A DNA stretch of 64,000 bases, from contig CAWAZS010000001.1 of NCBI GenBank assembly GCA_963786625.1, positions 62,001-126,000 of the forward strand, read 5' to 3'. Below, one piece after another: positions 28,563-39,020 of the stretch. The position numbers and the translations under genes are program-made. The stretch comes from CAIWHR01 sp963786625. Its GTDB lineage: Bacteria; Pseudomonadota; Gammaproteobacteria; Burkholderiales; Casimicrobiaceae. A model generated the notes under the pieces. It had not been told where the DNA came from. It searched no databases and was given only the letters and a program-made list of their open reading frames with translations. Every line of letters starts with the position of its first letter. Position 1 is the first letter of the stretch.

Positions 28563-29693
28563 ATGGTCGACGGCGATACGCTCGGACTCCTGATGCAGGG
28601 TGTGGCGAACGTCACGCCGCAATCGCTGATCATGATCGGCGTCGCCCTGGTGCTGCTCTACCTCGGCATCGCGCGCGACTACGAGCCGCTGCTGCTGGTG
28701 CCGATCGGCGCCGGCTGCATGCTCGCCAACCTGCCGCTGTCGCCGCTGATCGCCGAGGACGGCATGTTGCGCATCCTCTACAACATGGGGATCGGGAACG
28801 AGCTGTTTCCGCTGCTGATCTTCATCGGCATCGGCGCGCTCACCGACTTCGGCCCGCTGCTCGAGAACCCCCGCATGGTGCTGCTGGGAGCCGCCGGCCA
28901 GTTCGGCATCTTCCTGACCCTGATCCTCGCCCTCGCGCTCGGCTTCACGCACAAGGAGGCGGCGTCGATCGGAATCATCGGCGCGATCGACGGCCCCACG
29001 TCGATCTACGTGAGCGGCATCCTCGCCCCGCACCTGCTCGGACCGATCACCGTCGCCGCGTACAGCTACATGGCGCTGGTGCCGATCATCATGCCGCCGG
29101 TCATGCGCCTGCTCACCACCGAGAAGGAGCGGCGCATCCGCATGCCCTACAGCCAGCGCACGATCAGCCGGCGCACGCGCATCCTGTTCCCGATCATCGT
29201 CACCCTGCTGGTCGGCACGCTGGTGCCCTTCGCGACGCCGCTGATCGGCATGCTGATGCTCGGCAACCTGATGAAGGAATCGGGCGCCGTCGAGCGGCTG
29301 ACCAAGGCGTCGTCGCAGGAGATCGCCAACGTGGTGACGCTGTTTCTGGGCCTTGCCATCGGCTCGACCATGGTCGGCAGCGAGTTCCTGAAGCCCAGCA
29401 CGCTCGCGATTCTCGTGCTCGGCATCGTCGCGTTCGGCGTCGACACCGCGGCCGGCGTGCTGTTTGCGAAGCTCCTGAACCTGCTGTCGGGGGGGCGCAT
29501 CAACCCGCTCGTGGGCGCGGCCGGGATCAGCGCCTTCCCGATGGCAGCGCGCGTCGTGCAGCGGATGGCGCACGAGGCGGATTTCGAGAACTACCTGCTG
29601 ATGCACGCGATGGGCGCGAACGCCGCGGGACAGGTCGCGAGCGTGGTCGCCGGCGGCGTGCTGCTGGCGCTGATGGGGGCCGGCGGGCATTGA
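28563..29693 (+). CDS. mmdB: Na+-translocating decarboxylase beta subunit, MmdB/OadB type
   Basis: 376 residues, intact, starting 4 bases after the biotin-carrier stop. About nine membrane helices. OadB-family signatures: IGIGALTDFGPLLENPRM, GIIGAIDGPTSIYVSGILAP with the Asp of GAIDGPTSI (Asp203-like, important for Na+ coupling), and PLVGAAGISAFPMAARVVQRM. It decarboxylates carboxybiotin and exports Na+ at the inner membrane. With mmdA, mmdD and mmdC it forms a complete pump. Confidence 0.92.
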   Translation: MVDGDTLGLLMQGVANVTPQSLIMIGVALVLLYLGIARDYEPLLLVPIGAGCMLANLPLSPLIAEDGMLRILYNMGIGNELFPLLIFIGIGALTDFGPLLENPRMVLLGAAGQFGIFLTLILALALGFTHKEAASIGIIGAIDGPTSIYVSGILAPHLLGPITVAAYSYMALVPIIMPPVMRLLTTEKERRIRMPYSQRTISRRTRILFPIIVTLLVGTLVPFATPLIGMLMLGNLMKESGAVERLTKASSQEIANVVTLFLGLAIGSTMVGSEFLKPSTLAILVLGIVAFGVDTAAGVLFAKLLNLLSGGRINPLVGAAGISAFPMAARVVQRMAHEADFENYLLMHAMGANAAGQVASVVAGGVLLALMGAGGH

Positions 29694-29794
29694 GGCCGTG
29701 CATGCGCCGATCGCCCGGGGCCGCCCACCGCGGTCGCGGGTGGCGCGCGGCAGACACTGCGGCGTCACGCGCAGCCCCGCGGCCAGCGCTCGGG

Positions 29795-30688
29795 TCAATC
29801 CGGCGCCACCGGCGCCGCGCGGGCGCGCCGGCTCGCGCGCAGCACGTAGATGCCGGACGCGACGACGAGCGCGATGCCGCTCCAGCCGAGCGCGTTGGGC
29901 GTCTCGCCCCAGACCACGAAGCCGGCGATGGTCGCGAACAGCAGCGCCGTGTACCGGAACGGCGCGACGAGCGACAGGTCGCCGCGCCGCGTGCTGACCA
30001 CGATCAGGTAATAGGCGGTCGACAGAAAGACGGCCGCGACGGCGAGCAGCCCCAGCTCGAACGCGCCGTAAGGGCGCCAGCCTTCGATCAGCGACAGCGC
30101 GCCCGCGAGCAGCGTGACCGCAAGCGAATTCGACAGGGTGATCAGTATCGACGGAACGCGGGGCGGAACGCGCCGCGTCAGCAAATCGCGCACGGACAGC
30201 AGCACGGTCGCGAGCAGGCAGACCAGCGCGTACACATTGAAGCCCTCCGCCTGCGGCTGGATGATCAGCAGGACACCCAGGAAGCCGACGCCGACGGCGA
30301 GCCAGCGCGCCGGACCGAGCCGCTCGCCGATGAACATCGCCGCCAGCACGGTGATGAACAGCGGTGAGGTCATGTTGATCGCGGTGGCGTTGGCGAGCGG
30401 AAGGTGGAAGAGCGAGACGAGAAAGAGCACGGTCGCGACTGCATCGACGACGGCACGGACGGCCACCCACCCGCGCGCGGTCTCCCTGATCCGCCGGGTC
30501 GCGCCCATCGCCTGGGCCACGGCCAGCACCAGCACCGAGGCCACGACACCGCGGACGAAGATCAGCTGCGCGGCCGCCATCGTCTGGCTCGCGTACTTGA
30601 CCAGCGCATCGTTGACGATGAAGCAGGCCATCGCGACGATCATGGCCAGAATGCCGACGCGGTTGGCGCTCGCGTGCGAGTCCTTCAA
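29795..30688 (-). CDS. DMT-superfamily (EamA) exporter
   Basis: 297 residues with ten hydrophobic helices in two EamA halves: GILAMIVAMACFIVNDALVKY and, in the second half, LLAVAAVFLSTAYYLIV. I use the TTG at 30688, which overlaps the phosphomutase stop (TTGA) and gives the typical N-terminus KDSHASANRVGILAM; no nearer ATG covers it. Substrates of such proteins are usually amino acids, nucleosides or drugs; none can be chosen here. Translational coupling to the phosphomutase gene is clear. Confidence 0.88.
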   Translation of the reverse strand: MKDSHASANRVGILAMIVAMACFIVNDALVKYASQTMAAAQLIFVRGVVASVLVLAVAQAMGATRRIRETARGWVAVRAVVDAVATVLFLVSLFHLPLANATAINMTSPLFITVLAAMFIGERLGPARWLAVGVGFLGVLLIIQPQAEGFNVYALVCLLATVLLSVRDLLTRRVPPRVPSILITLSNSLAVTLLAGALSLIEGWRPYGAFELGLLAVAAVFLSTAYYLIVVSTRRGDLSLVAPFRYTALLFATIAGFVVWGETPNALGWSGIALVVASGIYVLRASRRARAAPVAPD

Positions 30689-32059
30689 AACGGCAGCGCG
30701 ATCCCGGGCTTGGCAGCGGCGAGCACGCGCCGGAACTCGGCCTTGATGCGCTCCAGCGCCGCTGCGTTGTCGGCCTCGAAGCGCAGCACGACGACCGGTG
30801 TGGTGTTGGATCCGCGCGCGAGCCCGAACCCGTCCGGATACTCGACGCGCAGTCCGTCGATGCGGACGACGTCGGTCGCGCCGGGGAATTCGGCGCTCTC
30901 GCCGAGCTTGGCGACCAGCGCATGGTGCTCGCCTTCGGCGCAGGCGACGTTGAGCTCGGGCGTCGACACCGCATCGGGCAGCGCGTCGAGCACCGCCGAC
31001 GGGTTGGCGTCGCGCGACAGGATCTCCAGCAGCCGGGCGCCGGCATAGAGACCGTCGTCGAAGCCGTACCAGCGCTCCTTGAAGAAGGTGTGGCCGCTCA
31101 TCTCGCCGGCGAGCGCCGCGCCGACTTCCTTCATCTTGCCCTTGATCAGCGAGTGCCCGGTCTTCCACAGCAGGGGCACCCCGCCGTGGCGGAGGATCCA
31201 CGGCTTGAGATTGCGCGTCGACTTGACGTCGTAGATCACGGTCGCGCCGGGCACGCGCGCGAGCACGTCGGCGGCGAACAGCATCAGTTGCCGGTCGGGG
31301 TAGATGACGTGGCCGTCGCGCGTGACCACGCCCAGCCGGTCGCCGTCGCCGTCGAAGGCGAGGCCGAGCTCGTGCTGCCCGCGCGCGAGCACCGCGACCA
31401 GATCGGCGAGGTTCTCCGGCTTCGACGGATCGGGATGGTGGTTCGGAAAATTCCCGTCGACGTCGCAGAACATCTCGGTCACTTCGCAACCGAGACGCCG
31501 GAAAAGCGTCGGGGCGTAGGCCCCGGCGACGCCGTTGCCGCAGTCGACGGCGATCTTCATCGGGCGCGCCAGCTTGACGTCGCCGACGATGCGTTTCAGA
31601 TACGCCGCCCCGATGTCGGCGCTGCGCCAGGTCCCGGCTCCCCGCGTGACCCGGCCGGCCTCGATGCGCTCGCGCAGCGCCTGGATCTCCGGCCCCGACA
31701 AGGTGTCGCCCGCGACGACCATCTTGAGCCCGTTGTAGTCGGGCGGATTGTGGCTGCCGGTCACCATCACGCTCGACTGCGTGCCGAGGTGGTGCGCGGC
31801 GAAATAGGTCATCGGCGTGGCGACCATGCCCGACATCGACGACGTTGGCGCCGGACGCCTGGATGCCCTCGGCCAGCGCGTCCGCCAGCTCGGGACCGGA
31901 CAGGCGGCCGTCGCGGCCGACGACGAGCGTGTCGCGGCCGCGCTCCTGCGCGAGGGTGCCCAGCGCCTGACCGATCGCGCGGACGATCGGCGGCGTCAGC
32001 GTCTTGCCGACGATGCCGCGGATGTCGTAGGCCTTGAATATTTCCGGGGGAAGCGTCAT
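30685..32059 (-). CDS. Phosphomannomutase/phosphoglucomutase (one frameshift)
   Basis: Start ATG 32059 (MTLPPEIFKAYDIRGIVG). Active-site phosphoserine loop VMVTGSHNPPDYNG near residue 107, metal-binding DGDGDR (LAFDGDGDRLGVV), sugar-binding GEMSGHTFFKERW and C-terminal phosphate-binding GLARGSNTTPVVVLRFE. The frame breaks near 31836, where removing one base gives VDVGMVATPM. The span is 1 mod 3; about 457 residues, as in AlgC/ManB-type enzymes. It interconverts hexose 1- and 6-phosphates for nucleotide sugars and surface polysaccharide. Convergent or divergent neighbours are unrelated in function. Confidence 0.94.
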
Positions 32060-32100
32060 GGGAGTCACGGAGCGGGTTGGTGGGATCCGGGCAGCGGCCG

Positions 32101-33162
32101 CTACCGGCCGTTTTCGAAGAAGTCTAGCAGGCGGCGCGGCAGCCACCCGAGGCTGCCGGGAAACGGCCCCGACAGAAAGCCCGCGTGGCCGCCCGCGTAC
32201 GGCTGCTCGAGCACGACGTCGGGACTTGCTTCGGCGCGGCCGCGGCAGCGACTCGTCCGGAACGAACGGATCGTTCTTCGCGTTCAGCACCAGCGTCGGC
32301 ACCGCGATGTGCGCGAGCCAGGGCTTCGACGACGCGCGCCGCCAGTAGTCGGGCGTGCCGGCGAACCCGTGCAACGGCGCGGTGACCGCGTCGTCGAACG
32401 CGTACATCGTCCGCGCGCGCCGGATCCTGCCTCGCGTCGAGCAGGCCGGGGTAGCGGCGCGCCATGGCGATGCTCTTCGGCTTCAGCGTCTGCAGGAAGT
32501 GCCGCGCATAGATGCGATTCGCGCCGCGGTCGATCGCATAGCCGGCAGCGGTCAGGTCCAGCGGCGTCGATATGGCCGCGGCCGCGCGCAGTACCGCATT
32601 GGCGGCACGGCCGTGGCGGCCGAGCCAATTGAGCAGCACCGAGCCTCCGACCGACACGCCCACGGCGTACAGCGCGGATTCGCGCCGGCACGCGCTCGCG
32701 GATCGCGGCGAGCATCGCGGCGAATTCCTCGTGGTCGCCGGAGTGGTACGCCCGGGGCCTGCGGTTCGGCTCGCCGCCGCAGCCGCGGAAGTGCGGGACC
32801 ACGCCGCGCCAACCCTGTGCGGCGACGGCAGCCATCAGCGCCCGCGCGTAATGCGAGTCCGACCCGCCCTCGAGCCCATGCAGGAGTATGAGGAGCGGGG
32901 ATTCCGGCGAGGAATCGGCCGGGTCGACCCAGTCGAAATCCCAGAAGTCGCCGTCGGGGGTATCCACGCGCTCGCGCCGATAGCGCGTCGCAATCCGCGG
33001 CAGCAGGTAGGGCCAGATCGTCTGCGCGTGGCCGCCCCGGAGCCAGCCGGGGCTGCGAAACGGCGACGCCGGCAGCGAAAGCGCCTGCGCCGCCACGGCG
33101 TCGACACCGGCGTCAGCCAAGCGCGGCCGCAAGAGGACAGACGGGGGCCGGCAGGAGGGCAT
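32101..33162 (-). CDS. YheT-family alpha/beta hydrolase (several frameshifts)
   Basis: ATG 33162 overlaps the stop of the CHAD gene (TAATG). FRSPGWLRGGHAQTIWPYLL and LLILLHGLEGGSDSHYARALM are typical of YheT-type hydrolases, followed by the nucleophile elbow GVSVGGSVLLNWLG, then PTLVLNAKNDPFVPDE and the C-terminal PYAGGHAGFLSG carrying the catalytic His. Breaks near 32690, 32415 and 32235 shift among all three frames; the 1062-nt span fits three insertions, giving about 352 residues ending LLDFFENGR. The substrate is unknown; esterase activity is expected. Confidence 0.88.
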
Positions 33163-34738
33163 TAACGTCGACTCCAGAACGGCTTCGCGTCGGCAAATCG
33201 CCGCCAGCTGCGGGCGAGATCCGGGTCGAGTGCCGCGGCCTGCGCGGCGACCCAGCCGCGAACTGCGCCTGCCGCGACGTCCGCCGCGGGCCCGCCCGTT
33301 TCGCTCGCGACGCGGAGCGCGGTGGCGGTGTCGTTGAGGCGACCGAGCACGTCCTGGAGCGCCGTCAGCGCCTTCAGGTACGGCTTGACCCGCTTGCGCG
33401 GAAAAGCGGCGAGAAGAACTCGGCGACATAGCGCAGGCGCTTTGCGGCGATGCGGACCGCATGCCGCTCCTCGGGCGAGCCGTGCGCCAGCGCGGCGGCG
33501 CGCGCGTGGAGCTTGCGATGCCGGCGCGTGAGCAGCGTTTGGGCGAATGCGTCGGCGGGAGCGCTCAGCACGTCGGTTTCCACGGCGCCGACGGCGGGAG
33601 GCTGCGTTCCGAACCGCGGCGTGGCGCAGAGCAGGCCGCCGGCCAGGAGCAGGCGGTGAAAGCGCGGCGAAGCGATCGCGTCGCGCGCTGCTGCCCGCGC
33701 AGCCCGGCCCCGTGCGAGCGCGCGTGCGCGCAAGCGCTTCAGCGCGGCGGCGGTCGTCGCGTCCCGCGCCAGCGCGGCAGTCAGCGGCGGCAGCGTCTCG
33801 CGGATGAACACGTCCCAGTCACGCGCCGTCCCGAGCACGCCGGCAAGCCACGTGACCTCGGTCACGATGAAATCGAGCGCGGCGGACCGCGCCAGGTGCG
33901 CGACCAGGGCCAGGCAGGAGCGCAGACGCCGCGTGCCGATCCGCATCTGATGCACCCACTCGGGGTCGTCGTCCTCGAGGAGACCTGCGGCATTGGCCGC
34001 AATCTGCTGCAGGCATTCGCGTACCAGCTGCGAAAGCACGTCGACGGTCGGCGCGTGCTCGGCAAACGCGATGCCGCGCGCCTTGGCCGGCGCCGTCACA
34101 AGATCGCGCTCACCGCGGCGCAACGCGTGGCCGCGGTCGGCCTTGCTGACGGCCATGACCGCGAGCGGGAGGTCGGCGGCCAGCGCGAGCGCGAGGCCGA
34201 ACAGATTTGCCGCGGCGCCCGTCTCGAGCTCGATCTCGATCTCCGCGATGGGCACGCGGCGCATGCGGCCGTCGCGCGCCGCCCTGATCTCGCCGCGGTC
34301 GACGCAGAGCAGCGCGAGCGTGCCGTCGGGAAAGCGCAGCGGGACCGTCCGGCGCTCAAAATCCGTGGTGAAGCAGCGGGCGAGGCCGCGCTTTTCCGCA
34401 ATTGCAATCAGCTTGCGCCAGGGCGTCGCGGCGAGCAGCGTCACGTCGAGCGCCGACCCCGGCAGCGGCCACTCGTACTCGGCCCGCGCCTGGAGGCCGC
34501 CTCCGCCGGCGACCTCCGGGGGCCCCTTGATCGTCTGCACCCAGCGCTTGCCGTCGCGTCGCGCGCGCAGCGCGATGCCTTCGGCCGCGAGCAGGCAATT
34601 GGGCGTGTCGTAGTAGACGCTCGCGAGGCGCGTCGTCCGCATCCGGGCGCGGCGCAGCGCCGTGACCGCCGGATGCCGAAGCAGCGCGGGCATGGCTGCC
34701 GGTTCGAGCGCCAGCTTGAGCTCGATTTCCGTGGACAT
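33162..34738 (-). CDS. CYTH-CHAD domain protein (inorganic triphosphatase type; one frameshift)
   Basis: ATG 34738 gives the CYTH signature MSTEIELKLALEP (ExExK). The CYTH beta-barrel covers about residues 1-200 and includes VYYDTPNCLL and VQTIKG; the His-rich CHAD helical domain follows (WVHQMRIGTRRLRSCLAL; GSPEERHAVRIAAKRLRYVAEFF). The frame changes near 33400; deletion of one base or insertion of two explains the 2-mod-3 span, and the tail continues LKALTALQDVLGRLND to a stop at 33162. CYTH-CHAD proteins such as YgiF hydrolyse triphosphate; CHAD binds polyphosphate. It overlaps the YheT start. Confidence 0.9.
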
Positions 34739-34793
34739 GGCGGGGCCGGTCGACGTGGCGCGACGATCGGGCCACGCCAGCAACGTAGTTGGC

Positions 34794-35919
34794 CTAGGCG
34801 TCTTCGGCGCGCTTCAACCGCCGCGTGCGCACGGCGTCGGCGAGCGTCTTCAGAACCTCGACCGTCGTGTCCCAGCCGATGCAGGCGTCGGTGATCGACA
34901 CTCCGTAGAGCAGCGCCCGGTCCGGCGACGAGATCCTGGCGCCCGGGGTTCAGGTGGCTTTCGAGCATCACGCCGAAGATGCGGTCGTCGCCGTCGGCGA
35001 TCTGCGCGGCGACATCACGCGCGACGTCCGGCTGGCGCTCGTGGCGGCGCTGGCTGTTGGCGTGCGAGCAGTCGATCATCAGCTTCGCCGCGAGTCCGGC
35101 CGCGGCAAGCTCCTTGCACGTCGCGTCGACGCTCGTGGCATCGTAATTCGGCGCATTGCCGCCGCGCAGGATGATGTGACAGTCCTCGTTGCCGGCGGTG
35201 TGCACGATCGCCGAGTGACCGCCCTTGGTCACCGACAGGAAATGGTGGGGCGCCGATGCCGCCTTGATCGCGTCGACGGCGATCCGCACGTCGCCGTCGG
35301 TGCCGTTCTTGAACCCGACCGGACACGAGAGCCCCGACGCCAGCTCGCGGTGCACCTGGCTCTCGGTCGTGCGCGCCCCGATCGCGCCCCAGGCGATCAG
35401 GTCGGCGAGATACTGCGGCGTGATCATGTCCAGGTACTCGGTGCCGGCGGGAAGGTCCAGCTCGTTGACCTCCAGCAGAATGCGCCGCGCAAGCCGCAGC
35501 CCCTCGTTGATCCGGTAGCTGTCGTCCAGATGCGGATCGTTGATGAGCCCCTTCCAGCCGACCGTGGTGCGCGGCTTCTCGAAGTAGACGCGCATCACGA
35601 CGTGCAGGTCGGCCGCGAGTTCGTGCCGCTGGGCGGAGAGCCGCGTTGCGTAATCGATCGCGGCGTCGTAATCGTGGATCGAGCAGGGTCCGACGACGAC
35701 CAGCAGCCGGTCGTCGGCGCCATGAAGAATGCGGTGGATCGCCAGGCGCGCCTCGTAGGTGGTGGTGGCGGCGCGTTCCGACGCGGGGAACTCCCGGAGC
35801 AGGTGCGCCGGAGGCGCGAGCTCCATGATTTCCCGGATCCGGGTGTCGTCGATCGGCAGCCTGGCGGCCGGATGGGACAGCGAGGCGGCCCGGTTACGGT
35901 GGGCGGTCGAGGTGGGCAC
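34794..35919 (-). CDS. aroG: 3-deoxy-7-phosphoheptulonate (DAHP) synthase, class I (one frameshift)
   Basis: First step of the shikimate pathway: PEP plus erythrose 4-phosphate to DAHP. Conserved blocks: RLLVVVGPCSIHDYDAAIDYA, RVYFEKPRTTVGWKGLINDP, ESQVHRELASGLSCPVGFKNGTDG and KLMIDCSHANSQ, which carry PEP and metal ligands. The C-terminal part (SSPDRALLYGVSITDACIGW) follows one frame over after an extra base near 34945; the span is 1 mod 3. Start: GTG 35919 gives the expected length of about 374; an ATG at 35955 would add 12 residues. Neither has a strong RBS. Which aromatic amino acid inhibits it cannot be told here. Confidence 0.92.
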
Positions 35920-36060
35920 GATGCGGTTCCGAGGTGGATTCTGTAGCAAAAACATGAATTTACCGACCAAGCGCCGGCATAGGCCACATTGTGCCACGGC
36001 CCTTGTTGCATTGCATTAGGCCAAATTGAGACATCGTCCTTCCGGCGGTGGCCGAAATCG

Positions 36061-36090
36061 TTGCTTCGCGCGTTTGGGATGCCGTAGACT
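36061..36090 (+). promoter_or_regulatory. Candidate sigma-70 promoter for the psiF-like gene
   Basis: TTGCTT (36061-36066) and TAGACT (36085-36090) are separated by 18 bases, 105 bases before the ATG at 36196. Both hexamers match consensus at four of six positions. The 276-bp gap between aroG and this gene otherwise shows no reading frame I would support. Confidence 0.35.
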
Positions 36091-36195
36091 GCCCGTCAAC
36101 CCGCCGGCCGCCTGGCCGGACACGGAAGAGCCCAAAGGACGGCCGCAAGGCTGCCGAAAGGCGAAGTCGGCATCACCCTTTTCCGGGAGACCCGC

Positions 36196-36610
36196 ATGAC
36201 GAAGCTGCTGACCCTGGCGATTCTCGGCGCCTTCGCGGTCGCCGGGACGCCCGGCGTTGGCTGCCGACCCGCCTGCCCCCAACGCGCAGCAGGAGCGGAT
36301 GAAGGCCTGCAACGCGAAGGCAGGCGACAAGAAGGGCGACGAGCGCAAGGCGTTCATGAGCGACTGCCTGGCCGGCAAGGATGCGCCCGTCGCGCTGAAC
36401 CCGCAGCAGGAACGGATGAAGGATTGCAACGCCAAGGCCGCGGGCAAGAAGGGCGACGAGCGCAAGGCATTCATGAGCGAATGCCTCTCCGCCAAGGACG
36501 CGCCGGCCAAGATGACGCAGCAGGACAAGATGAAAGCCTGCAATACGAAGGCGGGCGACAAGAAGGGCGATGAGCGCAAGGCGTTCATGAGCGAATGCCT
36601 GAAAGGTTGA
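36196..36610 (+). CDS. PsiF-repeat protein, three repeats (one frameshift)
   Basis: ATG 36196 follows GGGAGA. Signal peptide (TKLLTLAILGAFAVAGTP), then, after an extra base near 36250, the mature protein ADPPAPNAQQ followed by three near-identical units of about 37-40 residues: ERMKACNAKAGDKKGDERKAFMS, ERMKDCNAKAAGKKGDERKAF and DKMKACNTKAGDKKGDERKAF, each ending in a Cys (S/D/E-CL). PsiF is a phosphate-starvation-inducible periplasmic protein of unknown biochemical role in enterobacteria, usually with two repeats. The two Cys per repeat could pair as disulfides. The span is 1 mod 3; about 137 residues. Confidence 0.85.
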
Positions 36611-36669
36611 CGAGCGCGTAGCACCGAACACGGCCGGGTGACCTCCTGTCCATCCGGTCGCGACTGACG

Positions 36670-36705
36670 AGGCCCCACCGGGCAACCGGCTGGGGCCTTG
36701 TCTTG
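36670..36705 (+). terminator. Rho-independent terminator after the psiF-like gene
   Basis: AGGCCCCACCGG pairs with CCGGCTGGGGCCTT around a short loop, followed by TTGTCTTG. The stem is about 12 bp with one mismatch and begins 60 bases after the stop at 36610. As the inverted repeat lies between convergent genes, it may also terminate the minus-strand rlmI transcript. Confidence 0.6.
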
Positions 36706-36740
36706 TCCGGGGCGCGACGAGCGGTCGCCGGCCGCCCCCG

Positions 36741-37948
36741 TCAAGGCGATTTGCGAACCAGCAGACCCTTGAGGTACTCGCCCTCGGGAAAGGCGAGCGC
36801 GACCGGATGGTCGGCGCTCGGCGCCGAAGCGGCCGACATCGCCGCGTCGGCGCCGGCGTCGAGCGCCGCGCCGGCGACGATCTTGCGGAACAGCTCGGCG
36901 TCGATGCCGCCCGAGCAGGAGAACGTCGCCAGCAGGCCGCCCGGGGCGCAGCAGCTTCAGCGCCCAGCAGGTTGACGTCCTTGTACGCGCGTGCCGCGCG
37001 CTCGGCGTGCGCCGCGGTCGGCGCGAACTTCGGCGGGTCGAGCGACGATCGAGGTCGAATGCGCGCGCCCGCGTCGCGCAGCTTGCGCAGCTCGGCGAAC
37101 GCGTCGGCCTCGCGCCATTCGCGCGCGCTCGGCGTCGAGCGCCGGATTGAGCGCGAGATTCGCGCGCGCCAGGGCGAGCGCGTCGGCCGAGCTGTCGATC
37201 GACAGCGACGCGCGCCGCGCCGCCGGCCAGCGCCGCCAGCGTGAAGCCGCCCGTGTAGCAGAACACGTTGAGCACCTCGCGGCCGGCGGCGAGCGCGCGC
37301 ACCGCGGCGCCGGTTGTCGCGCTGGTCGAGGTAGAAGCCGGTCTTCTGGCCGGCGACGACGTCGACGCGGTACGCGAAGCCCGTCCTCGACGAAGGTCGA
37401 CCGGCGTCGGGCAGCGCGCCGCGCAGCGACGCCCGACGCGCGGCGGCGAGCCCTTCGAGCTCGCGCACGTCGGCGTCCGAGCGCTCGAAGACGCACGCCG
37501 CGCCGGTCGCCGCGGCCAGCGCGTCGACGATCGCGTCGCGCCAGCGCTCGCGCGCCGGCCGACGAGCAGCTGCACGACGACGATGTCGCCGTAGCGGTCG
37601 GCGACGACGCCGGGCAGGCCGTCCGATTCGCCGTGGACGAGCCGGCAGCCGTGTGCCGCGCGTCGAGCATCGCCGGCGCGCGCCGCGACCGCGCGCGCGA
37701 CGCGCCGCGCGAAGAACGCGGCGTCGATCGTCGCGCGCGGATCGAAGCGTCCAGACGCGCGCGCGGATCTGCGACGCCGGCGAGTACGCGGCGCGGGCGA
37801 GGAACGCGCCGTCGGCGGCGACACCGTCGACGGTCGTCGCCCGACGCGGGCGCGCCGTCGACGCGCGTCGATCGCGCCGGAGAAGATCCAGGGATGGCGC
37901 AGCCGCAGCGACTTCTCGCGCCCGGGCTTGCAGCCGCAGCAGCGGCAC
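36741..37948 (-). CDS. rlmI: 23S rRNA (cytosine-1962-C5) methyltransferase RlmI-like (many frameshifts)
   Basis: Fragments in all three frames line up in order as an RlmI/class I SAM methyltransferase: GTG 37948 PLLRLQ, then REKSLRLRHPWIFSGAID (PUA-type), VHGESDGLPGVVADRYGDIVVVQLL, GFAYRVDVVAGQKTGFYLDQRDN, VLNVFCYTGGFTLAALAGGA (SAM-binding), LDPPKFAP (catalytic motif region) and the C-terminal KGLLVRKSP ending at 36741. About 400 residues after repair. The frame changes roughly once per 100 bases, far more than elsewhere, so exact coding positions are unreliable. It methylates 23S rRNA. Confidence 0.8.
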
Positions 37949-37960
37949 GCGCCGCGGCGA

Positions 37961-39020
37961 TCAGCCAAGCGCGACGCCGGCGAGGCGGCCGACCAGCGAA
38001 GGTGACGCCGCCGGCCAGCGCGCCGAGCGCCAGCATGCGCGCGCCCGAGCAGCAACGCGTTGCGTCCGGTGAACAGCGACAGCAGCGCGCCGACGCCGAA
38101 CAGCGCGACCGCGGTGACGCCGATCGCCGATCGGCAGCGCGCGCGGCGCCGGGCGCGACGATGAACGGCGCGAGCGGCAGCAGCGCGCCGGCCGCGAAGG
38201 AAACGAACGACGAGATCGCCGCGCCCCACGGCGAGCCCAGCTCGTCGGGATTGAGTCCCAGCTCCTCGCGCGCCAGCGTGTCGAGCGCGTGCTCGGGGTC
38301 GGCGATCGATGCCTGCGCGGCCAGGCGCGCGCCTCGCTCGGCGGCAGCCCCTTCGCGGCGTAGATCAGCGCGAGCTCCTGCGCCTCGGCCTCGGGGTACT
38401 GCGTCGAGCTCGTCGCGCTCGAGGCCGATCTGGTACTCGAACAGCTCGCGCTGCGAGCGCACCGAGACGTATTCGCCGGCCGCCATCGCGAACGCGCCCG
38501 GCGCACATGCCCGCGACGCCGGTCAGCAGCACGACGCTGCGCGATCGGCGCTCGCGCCGGCGACGCCGAGGATCAGGCTCGCGTTCGACACGAGGCCGTC
38601 GTTGACGCCGAACACCGCCGCGCGCAGGTTGCCGCCGCCGCCGAGGCCGCGGTGGCGGTGCTCGATGCCGCGTGCCGGCGACGGGCGGCGCGTGCCCGGC
38701 GTCGCGCGGCGATCGACGCTGCCGTAGATCGACATGCCGCGGACCTTCATCGCGGCGAGCACGCCGCGCAGGCGCCGCGGTCCGAGCCAGCGCACCAGCG
38801 CGCGCGACGAGCCGCGTGCGCGCGTCCGGCACGATACGGTCCGCGGCGGCGGGTGGCCCCGCGCGGTGAGCTGCGCGCGCCAGATCGCCGCCTGCGCTTC
38901 GGCTTCGCCGGCGAGGCGGCGAAAGAGCTCGGCGCGCGTCGTGCCGCCTCGGCCTCGGCGCACGACGCGATAGAGGAACGCGGAGCGCTGCTCCTCGCGC
39001 CAGCTTTCGAGCGGATTCAT
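37961..39020 (-). CDS. Erythrin-VIT1 (MbfA-like) membrane protein (many frameshifts)
   Basis: ATG 39020 (MNPLESWREEQRSAFLYR) opens a ferritin-like/erythrin helical domain (AELFRRLAGEAEAQAAIWRAQL), followed by the CCC1/VIT1-type membrane part: FGVNDGLVSNASLILGVAGAS, AAGEYVSVRSQRELFEYQIGLER, and ALFGVGALLSLFTGRNALLLG, ending LAGVALG at 37961. Related MbfA proteins export or sequester iron; VIT1/CCC1 transport Fe2+ or Mn2+. The substrate here is inferred from the fold. Frameshifts are frequent; the start overlaps the end of the aldo/keto reductase gene. Confidence 0.8.
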
